From a virus: a stretch of 57,375 nt of DNA. Each line of letters begins with the position of its first letter. The stretch's first letter is position 1. Positions 13,585-19,225 of the stretch are shown here, piece after piece. Made by a program: the position numbers and the translations under genes. Under the pieces are notes generated by a model, which saw nothing but the letters and a program-made list of their open reading frames with translations, searched no databases and had not been told where the DNA came from. The stretch spans positions 1 to 57,375 of IMG/VR virus record IMGVR_UViG_3300033150_001333; one strand, 5' to 3'.

Positions 13585-13847
13585 TAATCAACTCCTAGAA
13601 TTGCTTTTAAACATTCAACCTCAGTTTCTACTTGGCAGACAATACATAATTTGCCAAGGTGAAGACCATATCGCCATTCAGTACACCATACTCCACCTTT
13701 CTCTAAGTCTCCGATATAGACTAAACTATTATACATTTCCACTTTCAATGGCGAAAAAGAGAGAGGCACGCCTATAATTTTATCTTCACAAAAATATAAA
13801 ATAGTTTCATTTTTTGTTACATGAATATTGTAAGGTGGCAATTTCAT
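13584..13847 (-). CDS. Hypothetical protein, paralogue of the gene at 12,659
   Basis: The 87-residue beta-rich protein (YNIHVTKNETILYFC; GVPLSFSPLKVEMY; LVYIGDLEKGGVWCTEWRYG) shares its C-terminal block and overall strand order with the protein at 12,659-12,904. It ends with a CQVETEVECLKAILG helix. Its ATG overlaps the stop of a small basic protein upstream. No known family. Confidence 0.5.
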   Translation of the reverse strand: MKLPPYNIHVTKNETILYFCEDKIIGVPLSFSPLKVEMYNSLVYIGDLEKGGVWCTEWRYGLHLGKLCIVCQVETEVECLKAILGVD

Positions 13848-14020
13848 TTAACAAGCTCCTTTTCCAGTCTTTTGCATTGATTATGTAGGGCACTTTCAAT
13901 TACTTTCCTAAACGATTTATTTGCCATTATCCGTCTTGTGCCTTTTACATGCGACCTATGTCCATAACGGCTAAACCCCACCTTGGGCAATTTCTTCTTG
14001 AGTATTTTTTCTTTAAACAT
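13844..14020 (-). CDS. Small basic protein
   Basis: A 58-residue, strongly basic protein begins at ATG 14020, two bases after the stop of the clamp-like gene, and ends with TGA overlapping the next ATG. It reads MFKEKILKKKLPKVGFSRYG, then a Lys/Arg-rich middle (HRSHVKGTRRIMANKSFRK) and a helix. AGGAGGCTAGCA precedes the start. The charge suggests nucleic-acid binding. Confidence 0.5.
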   Translation of the reverse strand: MFKEKILKKKLPKVGFSRYGHRSHVKGTRRIMANKSFRKVIESALHNQCKRLEKELVK

Positions 14021-14022
14021 TG

Positions 14023-14643
14023 CTAGCCTCCTTTTTCATCTAAGCAAACTAATAAACCTTTCATTTTTTGCTCCGTTATAGTGTTAACGACTTCAAACTT
14101 AATAAATTTGTTATATTCATCTTGATAAATAGAAATAGTAACGGGTTTATTTTTCTCATCATTAAATTTTTCAACTTGAGTGGCTATTTCTTTTAAGAGC
14201 TTTGCATTTACAGTTAGTGTTATAATTGGATTTTCTTTAGGATATGCTTTATCTGTATCAGGATATGAAATATCTTTGTTTTTTATGGACATTGTAAAGA
14301 CATTATCTAAATCTGTTGTTACCAAGATTGTCTTATCTTCTTTTTGAGATACCATGACATTTTCAAGAATAGGAAGAGGGCTTTTAGGGATTAACTTTCG
14401 AATTTTTGTTACTTCATTTTTGCTAAGATAGAAATCTCGCTCTTGTTTATATTCAAGCCCAGTTTCAGGATATTCCTCATAAGGTAAATTTGGCCTTGTT
14501 ACTTCTATTAATAAATACCTATCAGTAACAACTGTTTTTTCTTTAGTCACTTTAATAACTTGTGAAATATCAAAGTCATCTGAACTGTAATCACTTTCCT
14601 TTTCAAGTAAATTTGCTATTTGAAGATTGTATTTATTTAGCAT
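14023..14643 (-). CDS. Possible divergent sliding-clamp-like protein
   Basis: The 206-residue protein has features of beta-clamp (DnaN) half-domains: KSPLPILENVMVS near residues 87-99, a strand-rich middle with VTTDLDNVFTMSI, then TLTVNAKLLKEIATQVEKF, which resembles the NPKYLLEVLKAL-type clamp helix, and KPVTISIYQDEYNKFIKFEV. It is shorter than a bacterial clamp (about 370 residues), so it may cover two of three domains or be a phage clamp variant. No DNA polymerase was found in the window, so it might act with host polymerase III. The family call is tentative. Confidence 0.45.
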   Translation of the reverse strand: MLNKYNLQIANLLEKESDYSSDDFDISQVIKVTKEKTVVTDRYLLIEVTRPNLPYEEYPETGLEYKQERDFYLSKNEVTKIRKLIPKSPLPILENVMVSQKEDKTILVTTDLDNVFTMSIKNKDISYPDTDKAYPKENPIITLTVNAKLLKEIATQVEKFNDEKNKPVTISIYQDEYNKFIKFEVVNTITEQKMKGLLVCLDEKGG

Positions 14644-14667
14644 TTTTATTACCTCCTTCTCTTTTTT

Positions 14668-15189
14668 TTATAAATAAAATTCTTTTCCCAAAACATACTG
14701 CAATGCTTCAGCAATATGGGTTGTCTTGATATTATCTTCTTTGTCTATTTCGCTAATAGTTTTAGCAACTCTTAAAGTTGTCTCTAATTCAGAAGGAAGC
14801 ATCCCTTTGGTTTTATATGCAGTTTCCAGAAGATTTAACCCTTCTTTATCTATTTTGCTTTTATCAAATTCAAGATACTCAAAGTTAAAGCAGTTAATTG
14901 CTGTAAAAGTCATATCCGTTTGAGGAAGATTTATTTGATACTTTTTAATTTCTTCTGGCGTGCATTTACATATTCTATTTGTGGAATTGAAGTTACCGCA
15001 AGGGCAAGGTTTTTTGACATAAATGATTTCTTCCAAAAGGTATCTTTGTTCTTCAGGAATGGTCTTTTTTAATCCGAATACTACTTGTTGAATGAAATAT
15101 ACATCACTCGTAATAATCAATAATGAATGTTTGCCATTTAAAGCAACATCTAAAACTCTTAAAAAATGTGGTGAATTAAATTTAATCAT
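14668..15189 (-). CDS. Shrunken ComM/Mg-chelatase-like AAA protein lacking a P-loop
   Basis: The 173-residue protein resembles bacterial ComM (YifB; Mg-chelatase ChlI-like AAA+), but is about a third of its length (about 500). FLRVLDVALNGKHSLLIITS (9-28) matches the region just before Walker A, where ComM has GHNLLL and GPPGSGKT, but here the P-loop is gone. PCPCGNFNS...CKCTPEEIKKYQ (61-85) matches the CxC...CxC insert of ComM (Cys62, 64, 74, 76). LRVAKTISEIDKEDNIKT and HIAEALQYV near the end match the C-terminal lid. ComM is a hexameric branch-migration helicase, so this protein could be a zinc-binding partner or an inhibitor of the host hexamer. Confidence 0.65.
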   Translation of the reverse strand: MIKFNSPHFLRVLDVALNGKHSLLIITSDVYFIQQVVFGLKKTIPEEQRYLLEEIIYVKKPCPCGNFNSTNRICKCTPEEIKKYQINLPQTDMTFTAINCFNFEYLEFDKSKIDKEGLNLLETAYKTKGMLPSELETTLRVAKTISEIDKEDNIKTTHIAEALQYVLGKEFYL

Positions 15190-15203
15190 TTTAGCCTCCT
15201 TTC

Positions 15204-15278
15204 TTAATCATTTATCCATTTACAAATAATCCATCCTGTTAACCAAAACGCTATTAAATAACCAAAAAAATCAATCAT
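15204..15278 (-). CDS. 24-residue membrane micro-protein
   Basis: ATG 15278 overlaps the stop of the basic gene upstream (ATGA) and is preceded by GGAGGAAGCAAAG. The peptide reads MIDFFGYLIAFWLTGWIICK and ends WIND, a single hydrophobic span with a charged end. It is too short for most gene callers. The tight spacing and ribosome binding site favour a real membrane micro-protein. Confidence 0.45.
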   Translation of the reverse strand: MIDFFGYLIAFWLTGWIICKWIND

Positions 15279-15466
15279 CTTTGCTTCCTCCTTGTTTCTT
15301 TTGCAATTTTGTTTCTTCTTCTTCGTTTTAGAAATGTCTTTATAAGATGTCCTCTTTTTCTAGTAGAAGGCCTTTTACCAGTAAGATTGAATTTATTTTG
15401 GCCAAATAAAATGTCATGATATTCAAAGAATTTTGTTAATAGTTGTTGGTATGTTTTATAATTCAT
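15275..15466 (-). CDS. Small very basic protein
   Basis: The 63-residue protein ends in an Arg/Lys block (GKRPSTRKRGHLIKTFLKRR, then RRNKIAKETRRKQR) after a short helical start (YQQLLTKFFEYHDILF). It overlaps the coiled-coil gene upstream by 4 bases. The charge suggests nucleic-acid or ribosome binding. No family recognised. Confidence 0.5.
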   Translation of the reverse strand: MNYKTYQQLLTKFFEYHDILFGQNKFNLTGKRPSTRKRGHLIKTFLKRRRRNKIAKETRRKQR

Positions 15467-15684
15467 TTTGTTCTCCTTTTCACAAGCAATTTAGTCAAGC
15501 CGTCCTCTGCACCATCAACTTGCTTTCTTCTTTGTTCTTCCCTAATTTCTGCCTGTAAATAATAAATAGCACTTTCAATATTATTTAATTCTCTTTGTTT
15601 AGCTACCTCAGTCATCATAGTATGCGATTTTTCTAATATTTCTTTTGTTTTTAGCAATCTTTGTAAAGTTTCTAATTTCCCCAT
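15463..15684 (-). CDS. Small coiled-coil protein
   Basis: I place the start at ATG 15684, which follows GGAGGGCTTGAA at good spacing; a longer frame would run into the terminator hairpin. The 73-residue protein is almost entirely helical (LETLQRLLKTKEILEKSHT; NNIESAIYYLQAEIREEQRR) with a basic C-terminus. It is the first gene after the terminator at 15,700-15,740. Confidence 0.55.
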   Translation of the reverse strand: MGKLETLQRLLKTKEILEKSHTMMTEVAKQRELNNIESAIYYLQAEIREEQRRKQVDGAEDGLTKLLVKRRTK

Positions 15685-15699
15685 TTCAAGCCCTCCTTT

Positions 15700-15740
15700 C
15701 AAAATAAAAAAGCCCGATGCTCCATAAAGGAACACCGAGC
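15700..15740 (-). terminator. Intrinsic terminator on the minus strand
   Basis: On the minus strand GCTCGGTGTTCC (15740-15729) and GGAGCATCGGGC (15723-15712) pair over all 12 positions with G-U pairs, around a 5-base loop, followed by TTTTTTATTTT (15711-15701). It ends or attenuates transcripts from the small genes at 15,772-17,767 before the ComM-like, clamp-like and recombination genes. Confidence 0.75.
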
Positions 15741-15771
15741 CTAAATTTTTAGGGTGGGTGCTTAATTATTC

Positions 15772-15960
15772 TTATAAATCAACTTCTGAATGCTTCCCGC
15801 AATACTCTTTTTCCATTTCCTCCCATTTTTGTTTTTCTTTATAATAGCAATCTTCACAAAGTCCGTGTGCCCATTCTGCTTGAGGTGGAAAAATCCTTCC
15901 ACATCTTTTACAAGTAAAAGTTTCTTCTTCCCATCCTATTTCTTCTTTTTCTTTTGTCAT
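15772..15960 (-). CDS. Small zinc-finger protein
   Basis: The 62-residue protein has two CxxC pairs: CKRCGRIFPPQ (Cys17, 20) and GLCEDCYYKE (Cys35, 38), with acidic helices on both sides. This spacing suits one zinc site of the kind seen in many small phage proteins. It lies directly upstream of the terminator. No target known. Confidence 0.6.
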   Translation of the reverse strand: MTKEKEEIGWEEETFTCKRCGRIFPPQAEWAHGLCEDCYYKEKQKWEEMEKEYCGKHSEVDL

Positions 15961-15987
15961 TTACTTTACCTCCTTTCTCTTAAATTC

Positions 15988-16137
15988 TTAGATATTCAAC
16001 GCTTCTTTTATTTTTGCTATTTTCTCTGCTTCAGTTTCAAATGTTTTCATTTTTGAGATATTTTCAAGAAACTCTTCAAGTGCGACGCTGGCATCCTTTA
16101 TATTGATATATGTCAGTTCAATAATATATACAGGCAC
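15988..16137 (-). CDS. Possible small protein or readthrough extension of the 87-residue gene
   Basis: After the TGA of the gene at 16,141 the same frame stays open for 51 codons. A GTG two codons after the TGA (16137-16135) could start a 49-residue protein with a beta start (PVYIIELTYINIKDA) and a helical end (LEEFLENISKMKTFETEAEK). No clear ribosome binding site precedes this GTG, so readthrough or a lost codon is an alternative. Protein-like composition supports coding in one of these ways. Confidence 0.35.
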   Translation of the reverse strand: MPVYIIELTYINIKDASVALEEFLENISKMKTFETEAEKIAKIKEALNI

Positions 16138-16140
16138 AAC

Positions 16141-16404
16141 TCAATCTGATATTTCAATCACCGCTTTACCATTTCTCAAGGCGAAATTAGCCTCCCCACC
16201 ACAATTATTATGCCAATTATGTCCATCCCAGTAGTCATATTTAACAATGAATTTCTGCTTTGTATCATATCCTGTTACAGCATCAGGCACTTGCTTAGAC
16301 ACCCAATCCAATATTGCTTGGATATCTTCTTTAGCCTTTTTGGTTGCTCTTTCCCTTCTTTTCATTCTTTCAATTATCCCTGTAATTCTTTCTATTTCTT
16401 GCAT
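16141..16404 (-). CDS. Hypothetical protein
   Basis: The 87-residue protein starts with a basic helical segment (IERITGIIERMKRRERATKK), followed by a beta part with KFIVKYDYWDGHNWHNNCGG and NGKAVIEISD. TGA at 16141-16143 ends it, but the frame continues beyond (see 15,988-16,137). AAAGGAGG precedes the start. No family recognised. Confidence 0.5.
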   Translation of the reverse strand: MQEIERITGIIERMKRRERATKKAKEDIQAILDWVSKQVPDAVTGYDTKQKFIVKYDYWDGHNWHNNCGGEANFALRNGKAVIEISD

Positions 16405-16419
16405 TGTTACTTACCTCCT

Positions 16420-16668
16420 TTAAATAAATTTAGCTAAATTATTTACTTCTTTGGCAAAAGGTGAAAATAAAGGCGGTTTATAAGGTCTTTTTCTACACCA
16501 AATGTCAATTATGGCCTTAGCTAATAAATAGTTGTCTTCTAGCATGTCATTTGAACAAGCTCCGCTATTTAGTGCTTGCTGAGCCATTTCATACATTGTT
16601 TGTTTAGAGTTTTCTAGCATTTCATTTATTTGCTCTTTAACTTGTTTGAGTTTTTGTTCTTCAGTCAT
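16420..16668 (-). CDS. Hypothetical helical protein
   Basis: The 82-residue protein is mainly helical (LKQVKEQINEMLENSKQT; NYLLAKAIIDIWCRKR) with a Pro-rich turn (KRPYKPPLFSP) near the end. The start is preceded by AAAGGAGG. It lies between two other small unassigned genes. No family recognised. Confidence 0.5.
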   Translation of the reverse strand: MTEEQKLKQVKEQINEMLENSKQTMYEMAQQALNSGACSNDMLEDNYLLAKAIIDIWCRKRPYKPPLFSPFAKEVNNLAKFI

Positions 16669-16687
16669 TTTTACTTACCTCCTTTCT

Positions 16688-16918
16688 TTATATAGTATTA
16701 TTTAATGCATTTTTAATAGCTTGTATCTTGCCTCTTTCATAATCATTGTAAGGTTTATGCTTTACAACTTTCTTTAAAATATTCATAGATGCTCTTTTAG
16801 CGATTTGACAGCCATGATAATACCCCAATTTATACGTTTTTTCCCCATCGTTGTTTGTTACAAACTCTCCATTATGATAATAGCCTTTTCCTATATAATG
16901 TTTACCATTTTGATACAT
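16688..16918 (-). CDS. Hypothetical small protein
   Basis: The 76-residue protein has a Tyr/Gly-rich N-terminus (YQNGKHYIGKGYYHNGEF; KTYKLGYYHGCQIAKR) that looks like a small beta sheet, then a basic helical tail. Its start follows the stop of the zinc-ribbon gene by two bases. No family recognised. Confidence 0.5.
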   Translation of the reverse strand: MYQNGKHYIGKGYYHNGEFVTNNDGEKTYKLGYYHGCQIAKRASMNILKKVVKHKPYNDYERGKIQAIKNALNNTI

Positions 16919-16920
16919 CG

Positions 16921-17100
16921 TTACTCCTCTCCTTTCTTCAAAATTTTCTCCGTCACCCGCTCAGTACCAATAAGATGCCGACGGAGAGTAGTTATTTCAG
17001 CCTGCAATTTGGCAAGGCATTGAGGGCAAATTCCATGTGTTACGCCCGTGCCTTGCTTTTGCCCTATTACCTTTTTGCACCAAGCACAGATGATAGTCAT
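16921..17100 (-). CDS. Small zinc-ribbon protein
   Basis: The start is set at ATG 17100, which follows GGGAGGTGATACT. The 59-residue protein has CAWCKKVIG (Cys5, Cys8) and THGICPQCLAKL with a second CxxC, then a helix rich in charged residues. The CxWC...THGICPxCL pattern recurs in small bacterial and phage zinc proteins. It may bind DNA or act as a protein adaptor; no function is known. Confidence 0.65.
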   Translation of the reverse strand: MTIICAWCKKVIGQKQGTGVTHGICPQCLAKLQAEITTLRRHLIGTERVTEKILKKGEE

Positions 17101-17104
17101 AGTA

Positions 17105-17308
17105 TCACCTCCCTTCAAAATATTCCTTTTCACAATGCCTAGAGCAGAAAACTAAATGCAAATCCGTTTCAAAAGCACGCCGTATTTTTACGGGATAGCG
17201 TGCTTTCTTTTCATAGCAATTAGAACAAACATCAGGATAGTTTCCCTTTTTGAGCCAGTCCCGATGAGGATGAAATACTTCCCAGTTTTCAGGATATTTG
17301 ATTTTCAT
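17105..17308 (-). CDS. Small zinc-binding protein (MYM/TRASH-like spacing)
   Basis: The 67-residue protein has VCSNCYEK (two Cys) and, 24 residues on, LVFCSRHCEKEYFEG (two Cys). The CxxC...FCxxxC..xY spacing recalls TRASH/MYM-type metal-binding modules. An aromatic/His-rich start (ENWEVFHPHRDWLKKGNY) precedes it. The start has an AAAGGAGG-type site. Target unknown. Confidence 0.55.
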   Translation of the reverse strand: MKIKYPENWEVFHPHRDWLKKGNYPDVCSNCYEKKARYPVKIRRAFETDLHLVFCSRHCEKEYFEGR

Positions 17309-17325
17309 TTTATCACCTCCTTTTT

Positions 17326-17628
17326 TTATTTCAACGGGATAACTATCCCGTCATACCGCCAGTATTTCAATTTATCTTTGTCAGAATGCAAACAAAGAGG
17401 CATTCCTCTAGGGTCTGAGCAAATATCAACATGAAGTCCCCATTTCTTGGCTATTTCCTTAACTTTCTTTTCAAGTTTTATTACTCTTTTTTCTTGTCTA
17501 GGAGTTAGGCCGTAATTGCAATGCTGTGTGTATAGATTGTGTAGAGAGCGAGCCAACCTTTTCAATTCTTCATAATCTGCTAGAAACTCTTTTAAATCCT
17601 CAATGTTTTTGATGTTTTTCATTTTCAA
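17326..17628 (-). CDS. Hypothetical protein
   Basis: The 100-residue protein has a helical N-terminus (IEDLKEFLADYEELKRLARS), a basic middle (YGLTPRQEKRVIKLEKKVKE) and a C-terminal part with WGLHVDICSDPRGMPL and KLKYWRYDGIVIPL. AAGGGAGG precedes the start. No family recognised. Confidence 0.5.
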   Translation of the reverse strand: MKMKNIKNIEDLKEFLADYEELKRLARSLHNLYTQHCNYGLTPRQEKRVIKLEKKVKEIAKKWGLHVDICSDPRGMPLCLHSDKDKLKYWRYDGIVIPLK

Positions 17629-17635
17629 ACCTCCC

Positions 17636-17767
17636 TTATTGTTCTTTCTTTAAAAAGCTTACGATTAATATTTTCCTGTCTTCAAAGCACCACCACATTA
17701 AAAAGTGTAATCTTTCAAGCCTTAGTCCTTTTGTTACCTTTACCACTTCTTTGATTTTTTCTAACAT
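17636..17767 (-). CDS. 43-residue leader gene of the early operon
   Basis: ATG 17767 follows GAAAGGGAGGTGAT at good spacing and opens a 43-residue frame ending at TAA 17636. The peptide has a basic helix (LEKIKEVVKVTKGLRLERL) and a Trp/Cys-rich hydrophobic centre (HFLMWWCFEDRK). It is the first gene behind the early promoter at 17,800-17,829. Function unknown. Confidence 0.5.
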   Translation of the reverse strand: MLEKIKEVVKVTKGLRLERLHFLMWWCFEDRKILIVSFLKKEQ

Positions 17768-17799
17768 TTTTTAATCACCTCCCTTTCTCATGATACCCT

Positions 17800-17829
17800 A
17801 TTTTAGCATAATTAAATTTTGTTTGTCAA
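17800..17829 (-). promoter_or_regulatory. Main early promoter (minus strand)
   Basis: TTGACA (17829-17824), an 18-base spacer and TAAAAT (17805-17800) stand just upstream of the first minus-strand gene at 17,767. The boxes match sigma-70 consensus at 11 of 12 positions. It should drive the whole early block with host polymerase. Confidence 0.75.
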
Positions 17830-18078
17830 GCCCTATTTTAAATTTCTTTGAAAACCACATTAGACAAGGCTTTGAAAAGAATTTGCACATAACTAGCCTG
17901 TAAGCTTGATTAAAACTTATATACCTTAGCCTTCAACCCTTGCTCACAATTGAAATATGACAATATATGTCAATATATTTATTTGCTGACCTGCTTAGCT
18001 TGCTTATGTCTTCTGCTTCCTTTTATTTTGTCTTGCCTAAATAAATTAAAACCATTCCTAGTCTAAAATAATTCCTAA

Positions 18079-18095
18079 TTTAGAACCATTCTAAA
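18079..18095. promoter_or_regulatory. 17-bp palindromic operator candidate, early copy
   Basis: TTTAGAACCATTCTAAA has perfect 7-base arms around a 3-base centre. The same arms with a different centre recur at 19021-19037 next to the capsid promoter. It lies among further ATTCTAAA half sites, so several dimers may bind here. Confidence 0.55.
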
Positions 18096-18201
18096 CTAAC
18101 ACTCATTCTAAATAATATGTTTCCTTTGTTTCTGTAGAAATGATGCGTGTTTTATAAGATATGGCTGACTTAAAAAGTGTGGGAAAGGATGTCTTGCCCG
18201 C

Positions 18202-18230
18202 GTTAACCTCGTTAACTCACTTGGTTAACC
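18202..18230. repeat. Three GTTAAC sites in 28 bp
   Basis: GTTAAC occurs at 18202-18207, 18211-18216 and 18224-18229, the last as the 8-bp palindrome GGTTAACC. The sites lie about 55-80 bases upstream of the HNH gene's promoter boxes at 18,261-18,289. They may be operators for the plus-strand promoter or binding sites for an early regulator. Confidence 0.45.
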
Positions 18231-18260
18231 AGTTTAGTCTAGTAAAATTGCCTAATTATA

Positions 18261-18289
18261 TTGATTAAATAAGGGTTTTAGGGTATTAT
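18261..18289 (+). promoter_or_regulatory. Promoter of the HNH gene, predicted leaderless
   Basis: TTGATT (18261-18266), a 17-base spacer and TATTAT (18284-18289) end only 9 bases before ATG 18299. The predicted start of transcription is within a few bases of the ATG, and no ribosome binding site is present. The mRNA would therefore be leaderless or nearly so, unlike the rest of the genome. Confidence 0.5.
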
Positions 18290-18298
18290 AATAGTATT

Positions 18299-18814
18299 AT
18301 GAAGCAAGGATATAAAGTAAAAAAGGAAGAAATTAGAGAAATTGTAAGACTTTATGTTAAAGAGCATTTGTCTTGTGGGAAGATTGCCAAAAAGATAGGA
18401 AAGATTAGCAGACAACAAGTATGGAATGTATTGAAAAGTTATGGAGTAAATACAACTAAAAAAGATAATGCAGAAGTTGAGGTTAGATGTGAGTATTGTG
18501 GCCAAGTTTTTAAACGGAAACGCTATATTTATTTGAAAAGTCATAAACATTTCTGTTCTTTATCATGTTACCACAAATATTTAAAATTGTCTTCTTATTT
18601 TGAGTGGAGACAAGGCCAAAGGATTGCTAGAAAAGTAATTCAATCACACTTTCCTGAAATTGATAGTTTATATCCTAATTGGGTAGCCCATCACATTGAC
18701 GGTGATTGCACTAACAATCATATTTCTAATCTTATGGCTTTTAAATGCCAAGGAGACCATATTAAATGGCATCGTTCCAAAAATAAACCTAAGCCAATTT
18801 GGCCAAAGCAATAG
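18299..18814 (+). CDS. HNH endonuclease with N-terminal helix-turn-helix
   Basis: The 171-residue protein has a homeodomain-like helix-turn-helix at residues 8-50 (IREIVRLYVKEHLSCGKIA, then SRQQVWNVLKSYGV), a zinc site (CEYCGQ at 64-67; CSLSC at 86-90) and a His-Me finger nuclease: VAHHIDGDCTNNHISNLMAF (His131, His132, Asn140, Asn144) and HIKWH. This is the common free-standing phage HNH type. It may be a homing-type nuclease or a packaging/replication nuclease. It sits alone between the control gap and the capsid genes and lacks a ribosome binding site, so it may be a mobile insertion. Confidence 0.88.
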   Translation: MKQGYKVKKEEIREIVRLYVKEHLSCGKIAKKIGKISRQQVWNVLKSYGVNTTKKDNAEVEVRCEYCGQVFKRKRYIYLKSHKHFCSLSCYHKYLKLSSYFEWRQGQRIARKVIQSHFPEIDSLYPNWVAHHIDGDCTNNHISNLMAFKCQGDHIKWHRSKNKPKPIWPKQ

Positions 18815-18946
18815 CCTGCCTTTTTAATTCCTGTCAAACTGTGCCCATGTGCCCTATTTTACTTTGCTTTTCACAACCAGAGCATTGCCCTTATGCGTTC
18901 TAGTTTACTTTGTTGCTTGATTGCTTGGCTGTTTTTTTAGGCAGAT

Positions 18947-18989
18947 GGGGGGGTAGGAAAAGGCAGGGGTGAGGGGCGTTATGAGGGGG
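18947..18989 (+). other. G-rich block, possible G-quadruplex
   Basis: Four G runs of 7, 4, 4 and 5 bases occur within 43 bases in an otherwise AT-rich genome (18947-18953, 18966-18969, 18973-18976, 18985-18989). Two of the three loops are longer than the classical seven bases, so folding is uncertain. It lies upstream of the capsid promoter. Confidence 0.35.
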
Positions 18990-19020
18990 TTATATTCCCA
19001 CCTCACTCTCCACGCCATGA

Positions 19021-19037
19021 TTTAGAATAATTCTAAA
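19021..19037. promoter_or_regulatory. 17-bp palindromic operator candidate, late copy
   Basis: TTTAGAATAATTCTAAA has the same 7-base arms as the copy at 18079-18095. It ends 13 bases before the -35 box of the capsid promoter, which suits an activator or an upstream repressor site. Confidence 0.55.
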
Positions 19038-19050
19038 TTAAGAATGGTTC

Positions 19051-19079
19051 TTGACAAACAGTTACAAATGTGTTATAGG
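19051..19079 (+). promoter_or_regulatory. Promoter of the capsid (late) operon
   Basis: TTGACA (19051-19056), a 17-base spacer and TATAGG (19074-19079) precede the major capsid gene by about 150 bases. The -35 is perfect and the -10 is fair, which would suit a promoter that needs help from the adjacent palindrome. Confidence 0.6.
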
Positions 19080-19225
19080 ATATATATCTGGCAGTATAGG
19101 AGTTCGCCACTCCGTTCTTTTATTTCTTAGTTTTCCTATTATTGGCTGTAGTAGGTTTCGCCAGCCTAAAGATAAATGGGTTTACGTGTAAACGTATAAT
19201 AAATTTATATAGGAGGTAAAGAAAG

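Larger units (their letters stand above)
17830..18298. promoter_or_regulatory. Regulatory gap between early and plus-strand genes
   Basis: No coding frame is convincing in these 469 bases. They hold a TGACA-ATATA-TGTCA palindrome (17958-17972), a 17-bp palindrome (18079-18095) with several scattered ATTCTAAA/TTTAGAA half sites (18060-18115), a cluster of three GTTAAC sites (18202-18229) and a plus-strand promoter (18261-18289). The dense palindromes suggest binding sites for at least two regulators. No tRNA or conserved RNA was seen. Confidence 0.55.
18815..19225. promoter_or_regulatory. Intergenic region and leader of the capsid operon
   Basis: No gene is supported in these 411 bases. They contain an unusually G-rich stretch (18,947-18,989), the second copy of the 17-bp palindrome (19,021-19,037), the capsid promoter (19,051-19,079) and a leader of about 140 bases with small hairpins (19,099-19,113; 19,152-19,168), the dyad GTTTACGTGTAAAC (19,180-19,193) and the AGGAGGT ribosome binding site for the major capsid gene. 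Confidence 0.6.

Noticed and set aside
8237-16143. Genome-wide reassignment of TGA
   Set aside because: Many genes end in TGA with ATGA overlaps to the next start (for example at 2,869, 4,590, 13,584 and 13,844), so TGA works as stop here. The two in-frame cases are treated individually.
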